From NCBI RefSeq assembly GCF_020740795.1, contig NC_067283.1, forward strand, positions 895,659 through 959,658: 64,000 nt of DNA, given 5' to 3'. This document shows positions 39,501-51,500 of the stretch, in pieces. Position numbers and translations under genes: made by a program. The DNA is from Apus apus. Lineage: Eukaryota; Chordata; Aves; Apodiformes; Apodidae. Under the pieces are notes generated by a model. It did no database searches. It saw nothing but the letters and a program-made list of their open reading frames with translations, and was not told where the DNA came from. Position 1 is the first letter of the stretch. The number at the start of each line of letters is the position of its first letter.

Positions 39501-42500
39501 GTTCTGCTTTTCCCAAAGTGCAGTTGCACTGATCCAGTTGGGATTTATGGGCGTCAAGACGATGGAGAGTAGACGCCTTTCACCAGGGTGTCATGAGGTT
39601 CATCTTCAGGGCTTGTGCTCCTGTGACACAGGTTATGTGTAGACGAGCCCTGAGCTTGACAGGAGCTGGAGGAATGGCCAAGGTGGGCAGACACACAGTG
39701 CTCTGTGCTCTGAGAGTGGATAATTTCAGGGTTGGATAAATGCATCCTGTAAGGTAAGAAGTTCCTACATTGAAGGAACTCTTTGGGTGCCATTTTAGCT
39801 ATGACATTCATTCAAAAGCACCCATGGAATGGCACCCATAGGAATAACACCCATTTAAAAGGTGTACTTTTCCTATTTCATCATAATGAAAGATTCACCA
39901 GGTAGAAGAAAACTGTTCAGTGTGGCTTTAAACCAGAGTTACGAACCAAAATCCAGTCCCTCTAACTGCATCTCCTTTTCCTTTTGCAGGGCAAGCCTGA
40001 AACTGTCCAGAAAGCTGGTTTTATCAAAGGCCCAGTCTTCAAAGGTGTTGCTTCCAGTCGTTTTTTGCCCAAAGGCACCAAAACAAAGGTGAACCTTGAG
40101 GAGCAAGGAAGACAAAAGGTGTCTTTCAGCTTTAGTTTAACCAAGAAAACCTTGCCCAATAGATTTCTGACTGGTCTCGGGAACGAGAAACAGAATGAAA
40201 CTCAGAACTCTCCAGCAGCTGCACCCCTTCAGACTGACTTTAACCCCAAAAGCAGAATGGACCTGGGGGATGCCACGGGTGCAGCTGAGGAGCCTTCACC
40301 TCCGAAACCCAAGGTAGAATTAGGGAAGATCCATTTTAAAAAGCATTTACTGAACGTCACGGCGAAACCGCCACCAGCTCCGGCAGCGACGCTCCCGCCA
40401 CCGCCTGTGGCACCGGTGACGGAGCCGGTGGCCTCGGCCACGGACTTTCTGGCAACGCCACCACCACCTCCCCTGCCGCCCCCTCCGCCCACGGTGTCAC
40501 CGGCAGCCCCGATGCTGCTCCCGGCAGTGGTGGCCTTGCCACAGCTGCCAGTGACACCCATGTCCTCGCTGTTGCCATCGCCGCCCGTGGAAGCTGAGGT
40601 CCCTGCTGCCAAGGAGCCGTGCCAGGTGGTATCTAAGGAGGCTTCGGAGCCTGAGGTCAAGCAGGACGCGGCACGGCGCGGTTCGGAAGAACGTGGAACT
40701 CGGAGCACGCCCGAGCAGACGGAAGTAACTCCGCAGAAGGAAGATTCCCATATTGGGAAAGAGGATGAGGTTCCCGACGGCTCGAAGGGTGCTGCCCTCT
40801 GCTCCCGCAGGCAGGGCTCCAAGAGGAAGTTCTCCCAGTCCGACGGCACGCTGCAGGGCTCCGAGTCCGACGAGGATTCGGTCAGGACCTCCTCCAGCCA
40901 GCGGTCACATGAGCCCAAGGTATCCAGTACGGAAAAGGAGAGAGATGCCAGACGAAGCTCCACGTACCTCAGAGGTGACGAGGCGGGGAAGTCCTCCTCG
41001 CGCTCCAAGTCAGACAGGGACGACAAGTACTCGAGTTACTCCAAGTCGGAGCGGGACTCGCGGTATGGGTCCTCCCGCTCTCGCTCTGACAGGGAGAGGA
41101 GGCGAAGCCGGTCCCGGTCCCGGTCCCGATCCGACCGGAGCTCCCGAACCAGCTCCTCCTACTCCAGGTCGGAACGCTCGCATTACTACGAGTCCGACCG
41201 CAGGTACCACCGGAGCTCCCCCTACAGGGAGAGGTCCAGGTATTCCCGTTCCTACGCGGACAGCAGGGCGCGAGACAGCTCGGACTCGGACGATGAGTAC
41301 AGGAGGACACATTCCAGATCCGGCGACTCCAGGAGAACGTCCTCCCACTCCTCCTCCTCCTACAGAGACTCAAGGAGTTCTTACTCCAAGTCGGACAGGG
41401 ACAGCAAAGTCGAGTCGTCTCACGCTGACTCGGAGAGGAGAGGAAGGTCTTCGTCCAAAGCAGACAGAGATTCAAAAAGGACTTCAGAAAGTGAAGTAAC
41501 CAAAAGGTGCTCTCCCCTTGATGAGCTAGGCTATCGAAAGGGGACATCCCATAGTAAGCCCGACAGTAATGTGAATTCCTCCCGTTATAAGTCCACCCCT
41601 TCAAAGACCCCCGCACCAAAGCCTGATAAATTTAAGAGTTCTTTCTGTTGTGCAGAATCGAGCGAAGAAATAAAGCAGCAGTCTAATTCTCTAGATGTAG
41701 AGACCTCGTGTCTAAAAAGCAGCGAGATCAGGGCGTCCGTTGCCAACAAGCTGGAAAGGGAAAAGGCACTTTCTCCAGTACAGCAGTTCAGCGATTCACC
41801 TGCTGTTCAAAAAGCTGAGGAGCTGAAAGTGGGTTTTGCTCACTCGAAGTCTGAAGAACTTACAGGAAACCAGTACCACGACAGTGTCACGGAGCAAGAA
41901 ACTTTATTAAAGATACAGCATGAGCAGGTCAGAACGTGTCCCCCCGTGGAGCTGAGTGTAAATGGGTCTCCAGAGGGTCGGGCTGAAGCTTTGGCAACTT
42001 CCAGTGCCTCCAAACCAGAGGATGTCGCTGTGTCTTCCGATGATGGCCTGTGTCAGTCGGAAGCGTCACCTGTTGTGAAGACAACACCATCGTTCCTGTT
42101 GCCATCTAACGGGTTTGAGAGCACGTTCGTGTCTCAAGAGGAAGAGCCGGATGATTCTCGGGTCCAGTCCAGTGAGTGCAACAGCCTCTGTGGGCAGGTG
42201 GAGGCTCCGGTCCCGCAGCAGGAAGGGGAAGCCACCCCCTTGCCCCTCGTGAATGTAGATCCTACTGAACCTGCACTTAACCAGCTGGATGATGAGGCCA
42301 CTCCCTGTGAGAAAACCAAAGAACCAGTTTTTTGCTACATTTCAGACGATGCCACCCCAGCTTTGTATCACTCGGAAGTTGAGATCGAAGCAGAACCAGC
42401 AGATTTAAAAGTTACTTCCGAGACTTTCTTGGATGTGCAGGTGGAGCCACAGACTGTTACTTGTGACTACGAGAGCACGGAGGATCACCACCCAGAGTCT

Positions 42501-45500
42501 GCCTGCGGTGATGAGCATGGTCATGATTCCCAGAAAATCAGCCTGGCAGTGGAGAGCTCGAGCAGGGATCCCCCCCAGGATGGCTCTTCCCCAGGGCTCA
42601 GGTCAGACCATCCGATGCCGGAGGAAAGCGTCTCTTCCAAATGGGATGTGCCACCACCAGATGGACACCAGGAGCTTCTGCAGCATTCAGAAGCTGAAGA
42701 GGTGGTGGAGATGGAGAGTCAGCATGTCGATCTTGGTTCAGCAGAAGGCAAGCCATCCGTCAGAGATGAGCATTCCTACTACTCGGAAGTGCCGCTGGAG
42801 CACCGTGGCAGAGAGGTCGTGGAGGAAAGTGTTGTTTCCACCGAGGAAGTTGGGCCAGATGATTTGAGAGTTGGGTGTCCTGGTGTATTGGCTGAGAAGG
42901 AGGAGGGAGACGAGCCCTTGGTGGCTTCAGCTTTTCCAGACGCCACGTTTCCCTCTTGCGATGTCATCGTCACAACAGAGGAAATGGAGACAGTCACTCA
43001 AGCCCCAACGTGTGACAGCAGCGGCAACGCCGCCGAATTTGTCCCCGCTGGCCACGATGATTACTCTGACATGGGGGAGAGCGACAGCGAGAGGGGCAGC
43101 GAGGACAGTGACACGGAAGACTCGGACTCTGACGATGGAACACCACGGAAACGGCTCCAGTCTGTTGTGGTGGTACCAAAGAACTCAACCATCGCCATGG
43201 AGGAGAGCAGCCCCGGCTCCTCACGGAGCAGCCAGGGCAACCGGCGCTTCTCTGACCACTGGGACGATGAGCGGCCCGAGCCCAGCAGACCCTACTACGA
43301 AGAGAGGATGGAGAACATGGCGAGTAAAGGTGGCCCACAAGTAGAGAGCAGATCTTCTCCTAGAGGGATGGAGAAGAGTCTGGCAACTTCTACCGAGCTC
43401 AGCAGGAAGGAGCTGGAGGAGCTGCGGCCAGATCCGTGCCAGCCTCAGAGCGATGGTGTTGACAGCACAAGCCAGGCAGACCTGACAGCAGATTCCCATG
43501 GCAAACCCAACCCGGATGAGAGGATAATGTTGAAGGAGCTGGTGTCTGTTGGGAGAGTGATGGGCCGAGAAGACGAGCAACCATTTTGTCTACCGGAAAG
43601 TTTCGAAAGCACCGATAAATCCCAACATCCGATGAGCTCTTCCAAGCCAGACAGTCGGCAAGGGAAGGGTGGGCTCAACCAGTCTGGCCTTGGAGACTTC
43701 TCCAGGCTGGATGGTTTTCATACCCCAGAGGGTGGTTTGAATTGGGACTTTTCCCAGACAGAGAAGCCCAGCAGCACCTACCAGCAGCCAGACAGCAGCT
43801 TTGGGGTCTACCCAGGCTATGTTTACCAGCCGGGCTCAGGAGCCTACGCTGGCTCTGAGAGCTACTGGCAGGGCAATGGTTACTGGGATGCCAGGTCAGC
43901 CAGCAGACCTTCCGTGGGGAATTATGAACGGATTCAAGGGCAAGTTCCAGATTCTCTAACAGAGGACCACGAGGAGTACGAGGAGGATGACCGTTGGGAT
44001 GATGACTGCAAACCTCGTTTTCCCAGCCCCTCTGATAAGTGCCAAGTGCCCGGGCAGCAGGAACAGGGCTCAGTGCAGGCACACGAGATCAGCAGCAATT
44101 CTACCAAGGAGCCAGTGCCTGGTGGGGAGAAGAAGGAAGAGGTGAAGGTTCTGGAAAAAAACGAGGTGAAAGAACGAGGTCCACCAAAAAAAAGGCGCCC
44201 GGAGTTGGAGAGCGACTCCGAGAGCGACGTGGACTCGAGGGAGAAGAAGAAGGTGAAGCCAGAGGGAGAGCAAGTGGAGTCAACACCACAGGACTCCTCC
44301 ATGGTCGGGCGGTTGTGTATCATGGATGACTTCCGAGACCCCCAGCGCTGGAAGGAGTTTGCCAAGCAAGGAAAGATGCCCTGTTACTTCGACCTCATCG
44401 AGGAAAATGTGTACTTGACAGAAAGGTAACTGGTTGCTTTTACCCTTTGGCCCCTCCTTTGCCTGTAGGAAATTTAGATTTAACTTCCATTTGGTTCTGT
44501 GATGGCTTCTTTTAATTGGGATACTTTGAGGGGAGGGATGCCACATTCCCAACACCTAAGAAAGCTTTAATCCTCCCTGGATCTCTTCTTCTAACCAGAG
44601 AAGCTTGATTTGTGCCCAGACAGGCCCTGGTGATGGGAAGAGATGGGAGATGGGGAGGATAGAGAGGGAAGGTGATTTGTTGTCACCCTCTTCTTGCAGT
44701 ATTTTTCGGACATGGTTTAGTGGGAAGGGTAGTGTTGGGTTGATGGCTGGACTTGGTGATCTGAGAGGTCTTTTCTCGTGATCCTACAATTCTGTCCCCT
44801 TTGCCTAGCGTTGGTTTGGGTATCATAGAATCATAGAATCATAGGGGTTGGAAGGGACCTCGAAAGATCATCTAGTCCAACCCCCCCGCCAGAGCAGGGT
44901 CACCTAGAGCACATCACACAGGAAGGCGTCCAGGCAGGTTTTGAATGTCTCCACAGAAGGAGACTCCACAACCTCTCTGGGCAGCCTGTCCCAGGGCTCT
45001 GTCACTCTCACAGTAAAAAAATTTTTTCTGATATTGACCTTAAACCTCCTATGCTCCAATTTGTATCCATTACTCCTTGTCCTGTCACTGGTCATCACTG
45101 AAAAAAGCTTAACTCCATCTTCTTGACACTCACCCTTTACGTATTTGTAAACACTGATGAGATCACCCCTCAGTCTCAGTATCAGGCAGGACTTGGGATT
45201 ACTGCCACCAGCACCAGCTAAACATGTTGTTCTTGTACCCCTGGTAGTTCGTAAGAATAATTAAATTTTGTCCAAGCTTTTTGCTTTATTCTCTATTTTC
45301 CACTGGTCATCTCAACTCAAGGCAGCTATGTTGGGGCCTGGGTATCAGCATCACCTCTGGGCTTGCTGGTCTTGGCTCTGTATTGTCCCCAAACACCAGC
45401 AAACTCCCTCTCCAAGGACGCAAGGAGATCTGTCTGGAAGTGAGAAAGGTTTTGGGCAAACAGCGTGTTTTTCCAAAGGCTTTGGGCACTTGGATGTGGA

Positions 45501-48500
45501 CTGTTTGCCCTCTCAGATGAGTTACTTTAGATCTCACACAGATTGTTGGACTCGATGATCTTAGAGGTCTTTTACAACCAGGATGATTCTGTAATTGGAA
45601 ATGCCAGTGGGTAACTGGTGGCTGCAGATGATTCTTTTCCCTTTTGGCATGGGGATGTTGAGCAGGAAGGATATGATCCCTGGGAAATAAAATCAGCTCT
45701 TGCAGAGCTCTAGGGTTGATCAGTAAGTTGCTCTTGGGGTTCAATTACCTTCATCCTCACCAAGAAAATGCTGAGCGTGGCTTTCCCACGTTGGTGAGAG
45801 CTCCTGAGGAGCTGTGAGCAGCTCTGACTCCTGGCACAGACTGTGGCAAAGCCTTCTGGTGGTTTGTATCTGTTTGAAGTCTTTGTGCTCCTTTTTCGTC
45901 TTGTTGTTCCTCAAGGGTGCTGAAGCACAGACAGAATCACAGAATTACTGAGGCTGGAAAAGGCCTCTTGGGATCATCAAGTCCAGCCTATGACCTGACA
46001 CCACTGCATCCCCAGACCGTGGCACTAAGTGCCACATCCAGCCTTTCCCTGAGCACCTCCAGGGATGGTGCCTCCACCACTTCCCCGGGCAGTCCATTCC
46101 AATGTCTGATCACCCTTTCCATGAGGAAGAGCTTCCTCATATCCAACCTAAACCTCCCCCTGGAGCAGCTTCAGGCCAGACCCTCTTATCCTGTCACTGG
46201 TTGCCTGGGAGAAAAGCCTGACCTCACCTGACTGCAGCCTCCCTTCAGGTGGTTGTAGAGAGTGAGAAGGTCCCCCCTGAGTCTCCCCTTCTCTAGGCTA
46301 AACAACCCCAGCTCCCTCAGCCTCTCCTCACAAGACTTTCCCTCCAGTCCCTTCCCCAGCCTTCCCCTTCACCCACCCCATCAGGTACCAGCTCAGGGGG
46401 ACACTTCACCAATTTAAACCCATGTTGGGATCATAACACTCAAGACTTTGCCACATCTTTTGTTCACTGAAACGGCTTGTTTTAAAAATATTTTAAAATA
46501 TACTCTTGACTCAGAGGCTGAGAGCCAGCCTCTTATCTGCTGGGATCCACACTCTAGAGCATTTCCCTGATCATCTCTTGTTTTACAGTCATAGAATCCC
46601 AGACTGATTTGGGTTGGAAGGGACCTTAAAGAACATCAGGTTCCAGCCTCCCTGCCATGAGCAGGGACACCTCCCACCAGACCAGGCTACACAAGACCCA
46701 TCCAACCTGCCCTTGAACACCTCCAGGGATGGGGCAGCCACAACCTCCCTGGGCAACCTGGGCCAGTGCCTTCCTGCCCTTATAGGGAAGAATTTCTTCC
46801 TGATGTCTGACCTAAATCTCCCCTGTTTCAGTTTAAAACCATGAGCTCTTGTCCTGTCACTGCCCTTTCTGCTGAAAAGTCCCTCCCCAGCTTTCCTGGA
46901 GCCCCTTCAGGCACTGGAAGGTGCTCTCAGGTCTCCCTGGAGCCTTCTCTTCTCCAGGCTGAACACCCCAGCTCTCCCAGCCTGTCTCCAGAGCAGAGCT
47001 GCTCCAGCCCTCCCATCATCTTTGAGGCCCTTCTCCAGTAACAACCAGTAAAGACTGAGCAGTAATTTCTCTCCTCAGGTGCTGTCTGACCTGTATCTCA
47101 ATGACTTGTTTTCCATAGGAAGAAGAACAAATCTCACCGGGATATCAAGCGGATGCTGTGCGAGTGTCCTCCTCTCTCCAAAGAAGAACGAGCTCAGGGG
47201 GAGGTTGCTTGTGGAGAAGACTGTCTCAATCGCCTGCTCATGATAGAGTGGTATGTGGTGTTTCATGGGAAGTGGCCTCAAGTTGCCCAGGGGGGGTTGA
47301 GATTGGATCTGGGGAACAATTCCTTCCTGGAAAGGGTTGTCAGGCCCTGGCCCAGACTGCCCAGGGCAGGGGGGGAGTCCCCATCCCTGGAGGGGTTTCC
47401 AAGCCCTGGAGATGGTGCTGAGGGACATGGGGCAGGGGTGGCCTGGGCAGGGCTGGGGGAACAGTTGGACTTGGTGATCTTAGAGATGTCTTCCAACCAA
47501 AACAATTCTGTGATTCTGAGAGCTGCCAAAGTTGGGGGGTGATCCCTATGGGATGACTTGGGCCCCTAAAGGAATTCAGACTTTCCTGAGTGGTGGCAAC
47601 GAGCTGTCTGTGCACTCTCCTTTTCACTGGCTGGTCTGGAGTGTTCTTCAGAGCCTATTGGCCCAGGTTGCCCAGGAAAGCTGTGGCTGCCCCATCCCTG
47701 GCAGTGTTGAAGGGCAGGTTGGATGGGGCTTGGAGCAGCCTGGGCTGCTGGGAGGTGTCCCTGCCCATGGCAGTGGTCTTGGGATGATATGATCTTCAAG
47801 GTTGCTTCCAATCTAAACCAATTTGGGACTCTATAATTTAAATTTGATGTTAGATCTTCTGCACAAGGCTGGACCTCATCAACCTGGTATTAATACCTTC
47901 TGCAAAGGCTTGGAGCCTTCTTCTCAGCCTTAACTCAAGTCCATCATAAGCATGGTTGGTGGGAGTCAGAAATGCAAATGGAGACCCTTATTTCTTCTCA
48001 TTTCTCTTGCATCTCTGCTCTGCCCAGAGCCTCACCAGGCTACAGCTGGTGGTCTCCTTTTCCCTCCTGGATGAAGCTAGGAGAAGGGGGAGGCAGGGGA
48101 CAGGGCACTTGGTGGGATTCACCCCCTGGCATGAGGATTATCACCAGCCAGGGTGGAAGGAGTGAGATTTCCTGCCTCAATAGCCCAGGCAGGAGATGTA
48201 GGAGAAGTGGGGGGGAACCCATAAGAAGCTGGGGAGAAGAGGCCAGGTCATCTTGTTTGGGTTGTAGGGAATTGAAGTACAGTGACATTCCCATTCCCAA
48301 GGTTTTTATCTTCCTTCCAGAAAGAAATCATCTGCATGTGCAGGTTGACAGTCAGCTGGGTGTGCTTTTTATAGCAACACACCCTGGGAGCTTTTACACT
48401 GAATCACTGGTGGTGCCTTGGTAGCTTTTTCCCCTCTGAGCTGTTTTCTGTTTCTGCTCTTGTCCTGCTGGGACTTGATTTGTTCTGTTTCCTTCCCTTA

Positions 48501-51500
48501 GTTCTTCCAGGTGCCCCAACGGTGACTACTGCTCCAACAGGCGCTTCCAGAAGAAGCAGCATGCAGATGTTGAGGTGATCCTCACTGAGAAGAAAGGCTG
48601 GGGGCTGAGAGCTGCCAAAGATCTGCCATCGTAAGCCTTTGCTCTTCCCATCACATCTTTCTGCTGTTTGACTCCCTTGGGAGGGGAAAATCAGTCACTT
48701 GTGTTGTCACTGACCTTAGATTTCCTGAGGTTCTTCCAGCTTTACTTTAAATCCTTGTTCCTTCTCAGGTGACCCTCTTAGTCATGGGCAGCTATGTGTC
48801 CACTAACCACAGAATGGTTGTAATTGGAAAGGACCTCTGAGATCACACAGTCCAACCATCAACACAAAAGAAAAGCCCAAACACACACAAACAACACACT
48901 CCAGCAAAATAACACCCACAAAAAGCCCAGCCTGGGCCACTAGAGCATGTCCTCAAGTGCCACATCTACACGTTTCTTGAGTACCTCCAAGGATGGTGAC
49001 TCCACCACCTTCCTGGGCAGCTGTCCCAATCCCTGACCACTCTTGCAGTAAAGAAATTCTTCCTAATATCCAATCTAACCCTCCCCTGGCCCAACTTCAG
49101 GCCATTTCCTCTGGTCCTGTCATTATTCCCTCACTGCCCTCATCCAACGAGGATGGATGGGTCAAACATCTCCCTCTCTGGTTTTAAGCAAGGGGAAAGG
49201 TAGGACCCTAGTGAAGAAAAGCTGTTCCCAGGTTCACCTGGGTAGGCTGGAGGGTTGAAAGCCCAGCCTTGCTGCAGAAGGCAACCTGTGAGGTTTGTGT
49301 CTGAGTGTAGGGGGAACTACTTGTTCTCCTCCATCTCTGCTTTGAAGTTCACCTTTCCCACAGGCAGAGAGGATATTTTACTGACCCCTCCTTTCACCCA
49401 CCAGACCTGCAGGGTCTTCCACTTCAACTGAGGAAAACTACCTTCCACCACCTTCTCTTAAGACTCATTTTCCTCTTCACATCGCCCACCAGGGCACGTT
49501 CTTCCACAGCCCCAACCCTGCTCACAGAGAAGCTTTATCTTTGTGTCTGAGCTCTTCCCTGTGCCTTCCCTACCCAGGTGATACCGAACAAAAATCGATT
49601 AATCCAAATGACCTGAGATTAAGGCAAATAATAATCACAGCTATAACCACCTGGGTGCCCAGGCTGCAGGTTGTCTTCAGAGAGCCCATCTCAGCAGTGG
49701 TTCTTTTCTGTTCCTTGGTGTTTCTTGCTTATGGACTGATCATTTTCTTTTCCTTTTGGCCTTCGCAGCAACACTTTTGTCTTGGAGTATTGTGGGGAAG
49801 TGCTGGATCACAAAGAGTTCAAGGCTCGTGTGAAGGAATATGCCCGGAACAAGAACATTCACTATTACTTCATGGCCCTGAAGAACGATGAGGTGAGGAG
49901 TGTGAGGGGCAGGTTGGGTGGGCTCACCCCTGCTTCCCAACATCCTGAGTCTACTGACATTATTTTCCTAAGGAAAGGAGACCTGGGCTGGCTTTGGGTT
50001 GTCATGCCTCACTCTTTTAACCCATCGCTCAGTATCAACCTAATTTAACAGGAATCTGGTTGCTTAACTGTGTCCCAGTGTCCTCAGGGAGAAGAAATTG
50101 TCCTCCCAAGGGGAAGGATGGAGTGTGGCCCATCCTTTCCACACCAGTGGGATTGAAACCACCTCAGTGTCCCAGCTTGGGGAGATGCTTCAAGCCAAAC
50201 TCAACCTTCCTGGGTGCCCAAGGAGAGCAGTTCAGAAATGTACCAATAAACCACATTTCCTCGCTTCCCGTGCTCACACATCTGCATTAAACTGGGTCAT
50301 TTGTAGCTGGTGGGGTCCCTACGTCCAGGATTAATGCCACTGAAATATTTATATCCCACAGATTCATAGTTTTTGGGCTTTGCTTCAGCTCTCTGAGCAC
50401 CAAGAGTAGGAATAGAGATTTAATGTCACATTCTGCCTGTCTCTTCTGTCAGGACTTTTTGAGCCTGGGAAGCTTTACCTTAAGGGAGCTAAAAATACCC
50501 AGAGTGCATTTTTTTGCCTCTTCTTTTTCCCCAAAGTAAGCAAGTTTTGTAGCTGCTGTGATCAGGAGGGGGCAGAGAGGAGTGTTTCCAGTTAGAAAAG
50601 GGAGGCTGCAGGGATCCAGACGTGACCTTTCTTTCCAAGTATGATGTATATGGCAGAGATGTTCACCTTCCCCAGCCCCCATCATTGTCCTACCACATAC
50701 CAGAGGGGCAGAAACTGGTATTCAAAATACAGAATCCCCAGCCAGCTGAAGAACTCTGCCAGTTAGTGCTGCTCTATTCTGGGGGCACTTGATAGGACGA
50801 GAAGAAACGTCCTCAAGTTGAGCCAGGGGAGGTTTAATTTGGATCTTAGAAACAATTGCTTTACTGAAGGAGAGGCTGCCCAGGGAAGCTGTGGCTGCCC
50901 CATCCCTGGCAGTGTTGAAGGGCAGGTTGGATGGGGCTTGGAGCAGCATGGGCTGGTTGGAGGTGTCCCTGCCCATGCAGGGGGTTGGAACTGGATGATC
51001 ATCAGGTCCCTTCTAACCCAAACATGTCTGGGATGATGTGATTCTGTGACCCCCAGACAGTGACAAGCAGCAGGACAAGAGGAACCGGCCTCAAGTTGTG
51101 TCAGGGGAGGTTGAGGTTGGATCTGGGGAACAATTCCTTCCTGGAAAGGGTTGTCAGGCCCTGGCCCAGGCTGCCCAGGGCAGGGGGGGAGTCCCCATCC
51201 CTGGAGGGGTTTCCAAGCCCTGGAGATGGTGCTGAGGGACATGGGGCAGGGGTGGCCTTGGCAGGGCTGGGGGAAGGACTCCATGATTTTTTCCCAACTT
51301 TAACAATTCCACGATTCTAAAACCCACTCTCCAAACTAAACCAAGTTGACAGCTGGAGCAGGAAAGAGGGGGTTGACTTCTCCATGGCTTATGTTCATAT
51401 CTTTCCTGCTTACTATTTCTGGGGGAAATAAGAAGAGGGAGGGAAGGCGGGGCCTCTGTTTATTGTGTCTTTTCTTTCCAGATTATCGATGCCACCCAGA

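Larger units (their letters stand above)
36989..39989 (+). other. SETD2 intron 2 (3.0 kb)
   Basis: It contains one antisense CR1 copy (37231-37830), otherwise unique sequence, and a 50-bp direct duplication (39188-39237 and 39782-39831). No other gene is visible. Confidence 0.7.
44426..47118 (+). other. SETD2 intron 3 (2.7 kb) with a stack of CR1 tails
   Basis: It contains five CR1 fragments in both orientations (44700-44793, 44822-45181, 45540-45597, 45931-46375 and 46589-47040), mostly older and more diverged than those in KIF9. Between them I see no coding or RNA gene. Confidence 0.7.

Noticed and set aside
40753-41619. Large alternative frames on both strands inside SETD2 exon 3
   Set aside because: They are shadows of the Arg/Ser- and Pro-rich coding sequence, while the SETD2 frame is open over the full exon and conserved.
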